From Aedes albopictus (Eukaryota; Arthropoda; Insecta; Diptera; Culicidae), in assembly GCF_035046485.1 (NCBI RefSeq), contig NC_085138.1, forward strand, positions 425,989,265-426,053,264: 64,000 nucleotides of DNA, given 5' to 3'. Positions 10,966 to 22,600 of the stretch are shown piece by piece. The stretch's first letter is position 1. The number at the start of each line of letters is the position of its first letter. The notes below the pieces were generated by a model. The model searched no databases. It was not told the origin of the DNA and saw nothing but the letters and a program-made list of their open reading frames with translations. Both the position numbers and the translations under genes were made by a program.

Positions 10966-12258
10966 AAATCTGGAAGATTTTTCGGAAGAATCCTCGGTGC
11001 TACCTTTGCAGATTCATAGAAAAAAATCTGGAAAATTTGGAAAGCAAAATCCTGAATCAAATGTTGAAGTTTTCTCTTCTGGAATTCCTTCATAAATGCC
11101 TGGGAAAATATCAGGGAAATATGATAATTCCTAAGATAACATTAACTAGAAACTTCAGGAGGAACTCTGAATGGAATTTCAAGGAAAATCAGCTTGACAA
11201 ATTTTGGTAGAGATTCCCGGAGGGATCCATGGAAGAATTTTCGAAGAAATCTTTTAAAAATTGTCAATGTCAATGGTATTTCTTAAATTCTTCAAGAAAT
11301 CTCTCATTTTTTTTTCTAAGGGATTTATCGGATGCTTTTCTAAAGCAATCCTTGGAAGGACTCCTGGAGGAATATTTAGAAAAATTTCTTGTACAATTTC
11401 TAAAGCGACTAATGCACAAAAATCCCTGAAAATTTTTAAAAACGAAACAAAAAATCTAAAGGAATTCGATAGTAGTTCTCAAAATTCAAAAATTCTCAAA
11501 AAATCACTTTTTTAAGAATTGTTGCAGGTGCAGGTATTCCTGAAATGAAAATCTGAAAGAATTCCTGAATAATGGAATGATTAAATTTATAGCAATCCCT
11601 GGAGGAACACCTAGAGAAACTTCTGGAGAAACCCTCAGAAGAACTCTCAGAACAATCTCTTAAGAATTTTTAAATAAACGCCTGTGAGAATTCCTGATTA
11701 TATGGATTACTACCTGGAGGATTCTTTGCAGAAATTCTAATTAAAAATTCCTAAAGAGTTCCTGTATAAATTTTTAAATATCTTACTACAAAAAAACCGT
11801 AGAGGAATCTTAAGAAAAATCTCCGAGTTTTTGTGATATTTTTATTGCAAGAATTGCTTCTTTTGAAGAAATTTTGGGGAATTTCTGGAGAAGCTCCCGC
11901 AGAAATACCTAGAAGTTTTTTTTTTTTGACTTATTTCTAGAATAATTGCTGGAGAAATCCCATGGTAATACTCATGGACGAAATTCTAATAACATACCTA
12001 TTTAAAATTTCTTCAGAAATGTTCAGAAATAAAAGGCCAAGCGATGCTTGAAGAAATTTCTTATAGAATCCCTGTATGAATCTAAGAAAAAAAATTGAAA
12101 GAAACCTATGTACTAGTTTCAAGTTAAATCTTTTGGGAAATTATAATAAAAAAAAAACAAAAGAAAATCATTTAAAAGAAAACCAGTAAAAAATTTTCTG
12201 AAATTATTCTAGGGAATCCTGCGAAAATATGTTTTCTTTAAAAATCGGAAACATTTTA
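10966..12258 (+). repeat. GGAATT-type repeat block, forward
   Basis: Forward block following the reverse block at 9890-10965. It aligns colinearly with 4230-4340 and 5215-6345 and lacks the inverted-repeat element found there. The peptide-like frames here are translations of the repeat. Confidence 0.7.
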
Positions 12259-12260
12259 GT

Positions 12261-12376
12261 CTTGGAGCGGACCTAGTGTGATGGTTAAACAATGTAACTA
12301 TCACGCCGAGGACCTGGGATCGAATCCCATTCCCGAAAAACTCTCAAAATGGGAGTTCTTTTTTCGGAAGTAAAAA
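12261..12376 (+). mobile_element. tRNA-derived SINE, second copy
   Basis: Same family as the element at 67-227 but on the plus strand. It has GGAGCGGACCTAGTGTGATG, an A-box-like GTGTGATGGTTAA and a B-box-like GGGATCGAATCCC, then a shorter, diverged body ending near 12376. It is 5'-complete and shorter at the 3' side. No clean target duplication is visible, consistent with an older insertion. Confidence 0.8.
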
Positions 12377-12455
12377 GTTCTGAAGAAGTTCTTGGGGAGG
12401 AATTCAATCTAAAATAATGCTTGGCGGAATCTTTAGAGAAATTCTTGCTGAACTC

Positions 12456-13138
12456 TTAACCCTTTATAAGGCCGAGAGAACCAGACACGAAATCCACTCG
12501 TTCTTCATTGGAATATAAAGTACATGTGGTGCAATGAACAAAAACTTTTTTATTTTCAAAAAATTCGATGGTCGATTTTGTATGAAAAAAAATGGTCTAA
12601 ATTTTAACTTTTTGTCAACAAAGTTTAAAATGTTGTTATTTTGTGATGCGTGTATGAATCATGCTGATTTTCTGACAGGTTATTGGCCTAATATTCATGA
12701 GTTACATGTGTGGATTTGAACTCGATTGGTCAATTATTTTTGACGATATGGCAATTTTAGTACATGCCCATTTATTATAGTACATTTTTTCAAAAGGCTG
12801 AGCTTCTAAAAGTAATGAAGCAATCAAGTTGAAATGTTGTTCACAAGTAAAAGGAACATAGGCCTTTCATTCCTCATCATTCGATTTTCAATTCGCTCAC
12901 CACAGCAGAAGTTCGAGCTTATAAACCTTTATGCACTAAAAATGGCAGTTTTTTTAGAGACATTTTGTTCTAAAAAAGCACATTCACATTTGTTATGGCT
13001 CAAAAAAGTCATGAGTGTTCACAAAGGCCTAATGTGTCCATCATTTAAAACAGAAGTTGTAGAAATTTTTTAAACGAACAGAAAAAAAATATGTGTATAA
13101 GGTGGCAATATAGTTGCCACTGTCTTATAAAGGGTTAA
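12456..13138. mobile_element. piggyBac-like MITE with TTAA duplication
   Basis: TTAA at 12456-12459 and 13135-13138 flank a 675-bp element whose ends are CCCTTTATAAG and CTTATAAAGGG, an 11-bp perfect inverted repeat beginning with CCC as in piggyBac-family transposons. A small hairpin GTGGCAATATAGTTGCCAC lies just inside the right end. The internal frames (for example 12834-13073) show no transposase motif, so the element is non-autonomous. Confidence 0.85.
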
Positions 13139-13839
13139 AAGGAATGCTCCTTCTGCGATAAGAGCAGAAAACAATCGTGAAAAAAAAACTTAGAGTAATT
13201 CTTATTAAGACGCAATGTCTATGTAACTTCCCTGGGAGCATACCCGTACAAGGGGTGCTGCAATTTGTAAATCTTGATGACACCACTAGGTTCTTACATT
13301 TCGAGATTTCTACCTATCGGGATGCATGACTTTTTACTGATATCGGTCTAATTTGGTAAGCTCGTTCCAGCATTTTATTTAAACATTGGAATGCCTAAGC
13401 ATTCACCAAACGTACCCAGTGGCCATCACCTTTATACTAACATAACCCAAATTGAGGTCTTGTCCACCTGCTTCAGTAGGCATCCAACTAACTTTCATCC
13501 TCTATCTGCCGTTCTCAGCTGTCACAAGGACGTGGCCAGGAGTCCTGGCCCAGGACAGCTCTGGTCTGTTAAATGATTGAGTTAATCTTGTTCTAGAGCA
13601 GATATGCCAGATGATTTCTTGAAAAATCTGAATCACTATTACCAAAAATCTGTATTTCGTACAAAAATAAAACGAAAGAAAACGAAATTTGAACTTATGT
13701 TCAAAAATCTGTATAAAACAATTGAATCTGTGTATATGGCATCCCTGTTCTAGAGTCAAATATTAGACCCCTTCATGCATTTTTTTGTATATATCGCGGA
13801 AGGGACATTCATGCTGGAATGTCTTTTATGAGTTTTACA
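13139..13839. other. Mixed sequence; start belongs to duplicated segment
   Basis: 13190-13290 aligns with 6530-6655 (see that entry). The remainder, including GC-richer 13400-13570, has no recognised gene; short frames on both strands overlap and lack domains. Confidence 0.4.
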
Positions 13840-14345
13840 AGAATTTTTATGGACATTTCTAGAAAATTCCACTCAAATTTTCCTTTTTGGGCTTTTTGTT
13901 GAAAATTCCTCTAGAAAACTCCCAGGAGATTCCTCCTGGAAGTTCCTCCATGGGATGTTCCTTGAGGTATTCCTCCAGACATTGCTTTGAATTTATTCAG
14001 ACCTTGAATTATTTCAGATTTTTTTTAACTCTCTCAAAAATTCTGCAGAAATAACCCTAGAAAATGTATCTTAACATTTTCCATGAATTGTTTCCCCATT
14101 TTTTTCTAAGAATATCTGCAGTGGGTTCTCCAGTTTTTCCAGTTATTCTTTCAAAGATACCTTTAAAAAATATGTTTTTCCAATTTTCAGAGTGGTTTTT
14201 AAAAAAATTCCTTCAGGATTTTGTTAAAAAAATATTCTCAAGGTAGTAGTTTAGGGACCTTTAGATACAAATTCCTTAAAAATCGTGTATGAAATTCCTT
14301 CAGAGTTATCTTCAGCAGCTCTTCCAAGGATTCCCTGGAATACCT
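13840..14345 (-). repeat. GGAATT-type repeat block, reverse orientation
   Basis: Complement-orientation 12-mer phrasing, for example CCAGGAGATTCCTCCTGG around 13921-13938. It is cut off at 14351 by the large inverted-repeat element and resumes in reverse orientation at 18010, so one block has probably been split by that insertion. Confidence 0.65.
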
Positions 14346-15360
14346 TCGAATAGCGTGGCTCAAAATACCACATGTCAAAAAGTTCGATGGGCCCCCTTCT
14401 CATTTCGTTCTATATGACGCCACGATGCTCTGGTCAAATTTTCAGCTAAATCCGTTAACATTAGGGCGGTGCTAAACTCGTTTGAAGTTTGTATGGGAGT
14501 TTATATGGAAAAACATCGTTTTTAGCATTTGAGGAATTCCACGGAGTCATGTCAGTCGATCCTGAGCGACCATTTCAAAAATATCTGAAACTTTGCACAG
14601 TTTTTCAATTTTATATAAATCGCCATTTTTTGATATTAAACCTTCATATTCACTCACGACTAACTTTTCAAAAGGGTGTATGCGAAAATAGTTCTAAAAT
14701 ATTCTAAAAGCTGTACAGCAAAAACGGATTGTTCGATTGTTATAAATTTCTCAGCAAAGTTAGATAACTAAATGATGATTCCTTAGAAAATATACACTGT
14801 AAAAAATTTCTTTTTCTACTTTGAAAAAATATGATATTTGTCACAAAAACTCAAATATCTCAAAACCCTATCTTTTAACCAACTTCAATTTTTTAGGGGA
14901 AATGGCCCATTATATCAGCTATCTACCATAAAATTTTGGTGATGGTAAACTGATAAACAAAAAAGTTATGACATTTCAAACATTTCACAATTTTTACATT
15001 TAGTAACAAAAAAAAATTTTTTTCTGTGTAAATTATTTCGAGAATTATATTTTGATGCTGATTTTATTGTAAAGGCTACCGCCTGAATTAAACAAGTTGT
15101 TTTCATGATACTTTAGTTTGATTATTCGTAATTACTATAGTATCTATTTGAAACTTAGACGCGATCCAGTGTTGTGATCAAAAATATTGAGATTGTCATA
15201 CTTTTTATTGTACGTGACTGGTGAAAAAATCCCTTGATAGTGTTGAAAAGCTGTTGATTATAAGAAAAATGGAATTGAATTTATTTTTAAGACAAAAGCT
15301 GTATAATAAAAGTTTTTTATACGCGTATACGTCTAGTTTATCCGCAAAAAAAATCCCTCT

Positions 15361-15585
15361 TACACACTTATTTCTGAATTGCCTGTTCGGTACTTTTTTG
15401 ACGAGATTATAACAGCAGTACGATCTCGGTAGTTTCGGTAATCGATTTTACTGAGGCTCAGTAAAACAACTGTCAAAATCGTATGGAAAAGGTAAACAAT
15501 GCATTTTTGCTGAACGAGTTCGGTGCTCAGCAGTTTTAATCTCGTCAAAAAATTACCGAACTCGGTAATCAAAATTAAGTGTGTA
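15361..15585. mobile_element. MITE with TACACACTTA ends, nested
   Basis: TACACACTTA at 15361 and TAAGTGTGTA ending at 15585 are the tips of inverted arms of about 50 bp or more; TTTTTTGACGAGATTA and its complement pair inside. Terminal TA is probably the duplicated target. It is nested in the element at 14351-18009 and shares terminal sequence with the element at 30536-30968. Confidence 0.8.
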
Positions 15586-15648
15586 GAGAACAGACTTTAT
15601 GATCTGAAGAATGCGAGTAACTTCAACAACAACAAATGCATAAGAGGT

Positions 15649-15925
15649 ACATACCACAGACAAACAGACGAAACGCCTAGAACAATTTTAGTGAAAATTC
15701 ATCGCCCAGTTCACACTCTCACCACCTGGTGGAAATGTTTCACGAAACACTGCGTTGTGCAATATCGTCATCAGAAGGCGCTAGTGTGAAACGTCAAACG
15801 CAAAGAAAAACGATGGGCGCTCTTCTTGTTATGAAAGCCACAACCAAGATTCAAAATGATCGTTGAAGGCGTGGTCAATGAAAATTTCGCCAGTGTTACG
15901 TTTGTTTGTCTGTATACATACCTGA
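15649..15925. mobile_element. MITE with CAGACAAACAGACG-type ends, nested
   Basis: CACAGACAAACAGACGAAAC at 15655 is mirrored by CGTTTGTTTGTCTGTAT near 15899-15915. The internal phrase GGTGGAAATGTT followed by CACGAAACACTGCGTT is found again at about 63936-63960, so this is a dispersed family with a second copy at the right edge of the window. No coding capacity. Exact termini are uncertain by a few bases. Confidence 0.65.
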
Positions 15926-16551
15926 CAATGCTCACGAAAAAAACAAAAAAAATACTACCGCTATGAATATTAAAAATTGTATAGTATTTTTTTTCTTCAG
16001 CCACCAACACCAAACAAGTAAGTTAAAATTAATAAGTGATTTTGTTTATTATAATCTAACGAACAAGATGAACAGTCGCTTTCTCAAAGGTCTTCAACTC
16101 AACGCTCTCTTGTAGACCGTTTGATGAAAAAAAATGTTCAAAAGAGTTACGAAATCTCACCGAAAGCACCATAGATAAACTGAAAGAGACTGGTTATGCC
16201 CAAATGTCCACATTGTGTACAAAATTACGCATTTGCACGTCCTGCCGTCTAGAATTTGACAAACGAGCCATCTGTATATCATCGGTAAAGCAGGGCGCAG
16301 GAAGTTCGAAAACGACAACAACTGAGAAATTGCCATCAGCGACATCTGTTTAAACAATTTAATTACGCCCCTTTTCAAAAATGCCCTGTAATATTCTTCA
16401 ACATCTATACCCATTTCAATATTTTTAACGTTGCAAAACACGCTTTCAACATTCATCTTGAAGAAGAGGGAAAACACTTGTCCTCAAATGTAACAGCAAA
16501 TTAATGAATAAACGACTAATGCGCGGAGGGCGTGATAAAATCGGAACATTA

Positions 16552-16598
16552 CGGTACATAGTATATTATATTATATGTATATATAATATATAATAAAA
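16552..16598. repeat. AT-rich dinucleotide-like tract
   Basis: An almost pure A/T run of TATA-type repeats between two parts of the large inverted-repeat element, near its symmetry centre. It is able to form a cruciform; no gene function is implied. Confidence 0.6.
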
Positions 16599-16627
16599 AC
16601 AACTTGTTTTACTCACGCAAGGCCATT

Positions 16628-17230
16628 AACAATAAAATCAGCATCAAACTTCAATTTCCGGCCGAAATAATTTACACTAAAAAAAATTATTACTAAATGT
16701 GAAAATTGTGAAATGTTTAAATTGTCATAACTTTTTTGTTTATTTTCATGGTAGATTGCTAATACAATGGACCGTTTTCTCTAAAAAATTACGTTGGTAA
16801 AAAGATAGGGTTTTGAGATATTTGAGTTTTTGTGACAAAAATGATATTTTTTAATGTTAAAAAAGATTTTTTTCACAGTGTATATTTTCTTAGGAATCGC
16901 CATTTAGTTATCTAACTTTGCTGAACAATAAAATCAGCATCAAATCGCGATTCCCGGCCGAAATAATTTACACAGAAAAATTTTTTTTACTAAATGTAAA
17001 AATTGTGAAATTTTTGAAATGTTATAACTTTTTTGTTTATTAGTTTACCATCACCAAATTTTTATGGTAGATTGCTAATACAATGGACCGTTTTCCCTAA
17101 AAAATTCAAGTTGGTAAAAAGATAGGGTTTTGAGATATTTGAGTTTTTGTGACAAAAATGATGTTTTTCAATGATAAAATAGATTTTTTTTCACAGTGTA
17201 TATTTTCTTAGAAATCACCATTTAGCTATC
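16628..17230. repeat. Tandem duplication inside the large inverted-repeat element
   Basis: Two direct copies about 296 bp apart start with AACAATAAAATCAGCATCAA at 16628 and 16924. Both contain TAGGGTTTTGAGATATTTGA. The left arm of the host element has only one copy (inverted, around 14800-15070), so the duplication happened after insertion or in this lineage of the element. Confidence 0.7.
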
Positions 17231-18009
17231 TAACTTTGCTGAAAAATTCATAACAATCGAACAATCCGTTTTTGCTGTGCATATTTTTGAATATTTTTGA
17301 ACCATTTTCACATACACCCTTTTGAAAAGTTAGTCGTGGCTCTAAATAAAATTTTGATATCGAAAAATGGCGATTTAGATGGAACTGAAAAACTGTGCAA
17401 AGTTTCAGTTCAATAGAAAATCATGAATTAAAAATTTTCCTTAATTTTGATGCTGTTGCTTGGAATCGCTCATTTTTCTCATAAGGGGCATTATTTTTAC
17501 ATAAAGCATATAGCCGATTATATAGAACTATAGTCTCACATGTGCTGAAAAACTTTGTCGAAGACCGCAAAGTCATCCGAAGCTTGTAAGAAAAGATATT
17601 ACATGCTGACCATCTGGTGGTGCTTAACATTTAACATGTAAAGGAATAACAATAGCAATAAAATCTCATTGAATGAGCCCGTATTGCCTAGGCTATAGCT
17701 TTTTTCGCAAGTGTTTGATCAAGTTGCGGTCTTCGACAAAGTTTTTCGGCATATCCCAGGCTATATTTCTATGGGATCGATTACGTGTTTTAAGGAAAAT
17801 TTGAACCCCTCCGAAGAAAACTGCAAAAAACGATGTTTTCCCATATAAACGCCCATACAAACTTCAAACGAGTTTAGCACCGCCCTAATGTTAACGGATT
17901 TAGCTGAAAATTTGACCAGAGCATCGTGGCGTCATATAGAACGAAATGAGAAGAGGGCCCATCGAACTTTTTGACATGTGGTTTTGCCATACAAGCTTGA
18001 GCCACCCTA

Positions 18010-18440
18010 ACCTTCGAAATTTATTGAAGAATATCTTGAACAGTTCCATCAGTACCTTCGTTTGCAATTTCTGAAGATTTTTTTTTCTAGAAATTTGTTC
18101 AGAATTTACTCTGAGGATTTTTTTCTGAATCCTTACAGAAGATTCTCAAACCCTTTTCTGTGGATTTTTTTGCAGAGCTTCTCCATAAGTCTGCTGTTTT
18201 TTTTTTTTCAAAGAATGTAGTATGTGTCTTAAGGTGTTTATTTCAAGAATTCTCCAAGGTATTATCCTAAGCATTCATTCAGGAATTGCTCATACGATGA
18301 ATTCTAAAATAGCTTTTGTCCAGGAATTCCTCCAAAAATTTTCAAGAATTTCTCCTAGGATGTTCCCAAGGAAGGAGTTTCTCAAGGGATTTATTGAATA
18401 ATTCCTCCAGGAGTTTTTCAAAGAATTCCTTAGTATTTTT
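18010..18440 (-). repeat. GGAATT-type repeat block, reverse
   Basis: Continuation of the reverse-orientation block at 13840-14345 (phrases such as CAGGAATTCCTCCAAAAA near 18321). It turns to forward orientation at about 18440. Confidence 0.65.
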
Positions 18441-19031
18441 GTGCAATTTCTGGAAGATCTTCTTAAAATCCCAGGAGGAATTCTGCAGGGAAGTCTGAAG
18501 ACATCCCAGTAAATATTTCTGATGGAATCACAAGAACAATTTAAAAAGAAAAATTTATGTTTGATTTAAAAAAACACTATTTTTTTAGAATTCTTGGAAA
18601 ACCCCTGGGAAGAATTTGTGAAGCAATTCCTGCAGGACTTTTGAAAATTTTTAGAAGAGATTGGAGATCTAGGAACAATACCTGAACAAATATCTGTTGC
18701 AATTCTTTAAGAAATACCTACAGGAATATCTGTTTTTTTTTTAAGAAACCAAAGGATAAACTCTTCCTTTCAGGAAACTTTGAAAATATTCTAAAAAAAA
18801 CCCGTAGGAATTTCTGAAGAAAGACATTTTCAATCAATATTTTAAACGAATCCCCAGAAGAATTTCTAGTGTAATTCCTAGAGGAGTTTCATAAGGGACC
18901 CATGGAAATCTGCAACCAAAATTTTGAAGAGAGAATATGTTTTAATGAATTACAGGACGAATGTCTGTAAAAAATAGCCCGAGGTGTTTCTGTAAGAAAC
19001 GTTGGTAGATTTGAAGACCAAATTCCTGGAG
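18441..19031 (+). repeat. GGAATT-type repeat block, forward
   Basis: Forward block completing the reverse-then-forward arrangement. It is terminated by insertion of the hairpin-ended repeat element at 19032. Confidence 0.65.
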
Positions 19032-21464
19032 TTTTTTGCCTTTCTCGTACACCAAGGTGTACCGAAAGGCTATATGTTCACTCCAAAAATGAAATCTTGA
19101 TAGAACCCCCGGAGGACCAAGTCTTATATACCAATCGACTCAGCTCGACGAGTTGAGATGATGTCTGTGTGTGTGTATGTGTGTGTGTATGTATGTATGT
19201 GTGTGTGTGTGCGTGTGTATGTGTGTATGTGTACAAAAATGTCACCTCACTTTTGGATAGTAAATATCATCCGATTTCAACGCTTTATGTTTCAATCGAC
19301 GCGGAATATTGTCCCATTGTTTCCTATTGAAAATGGTTTGAATCGGTCCAGCCGTTCCGGAGTTATGGCCATTTAGGTGTTCCGGACCGGTACCCCAGGA
19401 AAGGGTCAGATATGAAATTGCAACAAACCCATGCATGCGACCCATCAAACGACGGCATTTTCGATTATCTGATGAACGGTAAGCAAGAAAATAGTCGCAG
19501 ACTATATCTGAACCGGTGGTGTTCCGGAACCGGTTCCGGGTGTCCCGCCGGAAGTGGCCAAATATAAAAGTGAAACAAACCCATGTATGCGACACACATA
19601 ATCACCGCTTTTTCTGTAACCTGATGAGAGATAAACAGGAAAATAGTCTCTGACCATATCTGATCTGGTAGTGTTCCGGAACCGGTTCTGGGTATCCCGC
19701 CAGAAGTGGCCAAATATAAAAGTGAACCAAACACATGCATGCGACACATCAAATCGCAGCTTTTTCTATAACCTGATGAACGGTAAATAGGAAAATAGTC
19801 GTGCACTATATCTGAACCGGTAGTGTTACGGAACCGGTTTCGGATCATATCCGAACCGGTAGCATCCCGAAACCATTTCCTGATGTCCCGCCGGAAGTGG
19901 CCTAATTCATACATGCGACACATCAAATCGTAGCCTTTTCGATAACTTGTACGATAAGCAAAAAAATATGCAAAGCCCACATTAGAAACTACTGATAGTG
20001 TTCCGCAATCGGTTCGAGGTGTCTCGCTGAAAGTGGCCGAATGCAAAAAAAAAAAACAAAAATTCGCGACACATCAAATGGCATTAAAAGTATCCTGATG
20101 AACGGTTACAAAGAAAAAATATCTCAGATCATGCTTGGGAGAACTAGTAGTGTCCCGGAATCGGTTCCCGGTGTCCCTTCGGATGTGGTCAAATGTAAAA
20201 GGGAACCAAACTCCATGCATGCGCTTCATCAAACTGCGGTTTTTTCGATAAGCTGATGAACGGTTATTAAGAAAATTAGCTGAGATTACGTAAGAGACCA
20301 CCGCTAGTGTTCCACAACCAGGTTTCAGGTGTCGCCGGAATTGGTCAAATATAAAAATGAACCATGTAAATTTTCCGGAACCGGTTAAGAGTGTCCCACT
20401 GGAAATGGACATATATAAAAGTGAATCAAACCCATGCTTGCGGTACATCAAATCGCTTTTTTGTGAGTAACCTGATGCATGGATAATAATAAAATAGGCA
20501 CAGTCCATAGAAGTTACCACCGGTAGTGTTTTTAATTCCGGGTAACCTGATTAACAGTTTTCATAAACTCAGACCACATTTAAATATACCGGTAATGTTC
20601 CGGAATCACTTCCGGGGGTCTCGTAAGCAATACAAAATAGACTGAGACTACATAAGAGGCTACCGGTGGTGTTGCAGAAGCAGCGTTGGGTGCTTCAGCG
20701 GAATTACGAAAGTGAACTAAATCAATGCAAGCGATGGATATGTGTAAGAGAACCAAAAACCTAAAAATAAACTAAAGCGATCTCGTTAAATCACACAATT
20801 TTTGATTCCTGAGACGTAAATTTACAGTAGGATGGGTGAACGTTGTATGGAAAAATTAAAATTTAAGCGCATCAGCCCCGAACATTCTTTTAAATCTTTA
20901 TTTGCGTCCAAAATTACTGCGCAAAATTTTGATGCGACTGGAGGGCGAGCACTGTACATAATGTTGTTTATATTTAAATGTGATATAGCATTGGCAATTC
21001 AAATGACTACATTACAAATTTTACATGGAACTTGTAACCAATGATAATAAAATATAGCATAAAGTGTGCAGATTAAACTTTGTCAAAGTGATCTGTCCTG
21101 GCTAGTAATTGTCATCTTGGTATGAATCAGCCTCCAGTGAAGGTGGTCAAGCAGTCAACTAAAAGGTCTGATACTTTCGGCTCTGCCCATACGTTGAACA
21201 TAACGTCGGAATAAGTACCCCAATTCGATGCTGACCTTGAATTTCTAAATAAAGTATTCTCATGATTCAGAAATTCGTAGGTGGTACAGTCCCAGATCGC
21301 CGTTATGAGCATTTCCTCCTTCTCGTCCGTTACCAAAGCACAGAGATTTGGGGCTGATCACTGACTCTAAGGCAAGATTGATTGCGTCGACGGAAAGATG
21401 ATGAGTACATATTCGACGAGAAAGGCACTATCACCACTAGGTGGATTAATCTGGGTTTTTTTTT
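19032..21464 (+). mobile_element. Hairpin-ended composite repeat, copy A
   Basis: The left end is TTTTTTGCCTTTCTCGTACA; in the better-preserved copies GCCTTTC...GTACACT/AGTGTAC...GAAAGGC forms a terminal hairpin. The right end is ACGAGAAAGGC, then ATCACCACTAGGTGGAT (a second hairpin), TAATCTGGG and a T-run. Inside are, in order, a conserved leader, a (TG)n tract at 19157-19232, a 152-bp tandem array at about 19490-20420 decaying to 20740, and a unique tail. Copies B (50985) and C (54111) have the same order and orientation. No enzyme is encoded. The two terminal hairpins recall Helitron-like or other hairpin-ended elements, but the class is not established. Confidence 0.75.
19490..20420. repeat. 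152-bp tandem repeat (CCGGAACCGGTTCC type)
   Basis: The marker CCGGTT recurs at 19530, 19682 and 19834, exactly 152 bp apart; later units are diverged and truncated. Each unit has a palindromic CCGGAACCGG core, a CCCGCCGGAAGTGGCC-like block, ATGCATGCGACACATCAAA, and CGATAACCTGATGAACGG. Long minus-strand frames such as 19465-20046 are read-through of the repeat. It is the same repeat as at 51440-53400 and 54500-55500. Confidence 0.85.
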
Positions 21465-21770
21465 GAAGGAATCCATGGATTAAGTTTTGAAGAAATCCAT
21501 AGAAGATTACCTTAAACTTGCAATCCTTGGACACCTTTGTGAGAAAATCTCATAGGGAATTTTCTAAAGGATTCTTCAGAGAAATTTCTTAACGAATCTG
21601 TGAAAGAATTTCTAAAGTATTTATTATATAAATTTCTGCAGAAGCCAGTGAAAGGTTTTCTAAAGCAATTCATAGAGTAATTTATAGAGAAACCTTTGAA
21701 ATTCCTACAGAATCACTGGATGCATTTATGAAGGAATCCGTGGATGATTTTCCATCCCATAGTCCATACC
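21465..21770 (+). repeat. GGAATT-type repeat block, forward, short
   Basis: Diverged forward-orientation repeat (phrases such as GAAGGAATCCATGGATTAAG). It is presumably the continuation of the block at 18441-19031 displaced by insertion of element A. Confidence 0.55.
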
Positions 21771-21789
21771 ACAATTCGCAAACACTCCT

Positions 21790-22600
21790 GCAGGCGTGAT
21801 TCCCACATACGGTAGAGGAGCCATGAACTATTCTGCCAGATTCGGGGCGCAGCGGCAGCAGGTCACATACTGCCGAACAAGGTTACATTCACGCAGAGAC
21901 CAGAATCTTTTGCCAAATGGTAGCCAGTTGCTAGATAGGTCCTCCATGGAGAGTCCTTAGATGAAGGGAGCCAGCGATTAACCAATTGAGATGATGTTTG
22001 GCTGGAAATACAATTGGTGCCTGGTATCCAAAGAGGCCGACACTCGACAGCTTTGCTCAGCGTCCTCGTAGATGTAGGAGGCCTGTGTTGTCCAGAAAGG
22101 ACCTGAGCGACTTTAACGACGTTTGGAGCTTCCTGACTTTGCTGGTCAACTAAGAATTTGCGGGAGACAACGAATTTTGTCTGGAAATACTATATTTTGG
22201 ACGCAACGACTGAGTGATTTCAGTTTTTTTATGTTTCCGGAACCGTCGATTTCAGTTTCCTTCATTTCATCCGGCAACTGAGCTAGAATCCGAGAGTCGT
22301 TGAAGCTTCACTGTTTCAAATTGAAGTCCCCATTCTTCAGTAGTTCCGTCTTCTCCCAAGGAACATTTTCATGGTCAATTAGTCTGGTGGAGGTTTTTAA
22401 AATCATCATAAAATCTAATACCTTTTATTTTGGTTTATGATGATTCTAAGATCCTTTTCTAGTCTACTTGACTATAAAATATTATTTGAGCTGTATCACT
22501 GCCTCAGCGGCAGTTTTCAGGTTGTTTTCTCCCGAAAGAGCATTGTCCATGTAGAAACTCTTTAGAATAACCTTTGAACCTAGCGCATATCAGTTCCCTT
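21790..22600 (-). pseudogene. BEL/Pao retrotransposon pol remnant
   Basis: Read on the minus strand, pieces of a BEL/Pao polyprotein appear in the expected order, but in different frames and with stops. A reverse-transcriptase segment at 22490-22600 contains SFYMDNALSGENNL, in which the catalytic YxDD is YMDN, so the second Asp is lost. A following segment near 22222-22315 contains RILAQLPDEMKETEIDGSG. An integrase N-terminal region at about 21945-22130 contains FLDNTGLLHLRGR and HHLNWLIAGSLHLRTLHGGP (the His part of the HHCC zinc finger), and 21837-21917 contains VRQYVTCCRCAPNLAE (the Cys pair). Large parts, including the RNase H region, are missing. It is inactive; I saw no LTRs. Confidence 0.75.

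Larger units (their letters stand above)
14351..18009. mobile_element. 3.65-kb inverted-repeat element with TA flanks
   Basis: The left end GCGTGGCTCAA at 14353 is mirrored by TTGAGCCACCC ending at 18007, each flanked by TA. About 170 bp pair closely at each end: the run around GTTAACATTAGGGCGGTGCT near 14456 and its complement near 17875 match. Inner segments (14800-15070 against 16620-17240) pair too, and the right inner segment is itself tandemly duplicated. The TA flanks suggest a mariner-like origin; no transposase is left. The interior holds two smaller MITEs. The minus-strand frame at 16157-16477 is not a family I recognise. Confidence 0.8.

Noticed and set aside
12834..13073. 79-codon frame as a transposase remnant of the TTAA element
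   Set aside because: No DDD-type or other piggyBac motif is present; AT-rich chance frame.
16157..16477. 106-codon minus-strand frame inside the large inverted-repeat element
   Set aside because: No transposase motif could be seen; it lies in the non-paired centre and may be captured or random sequence.
19157..19232. (TG)n as an independent microsatellite locus
   Set aside because: The same tract occupies the same position in copies A, B and C, so it is a component of that repeat.
19465..20046. 193-codon minus-strand frame
   Set aside because: It follows the 152-bp array of the hairpin-ended element; the same peptide phrases recur shifted in frame in copies B and C.
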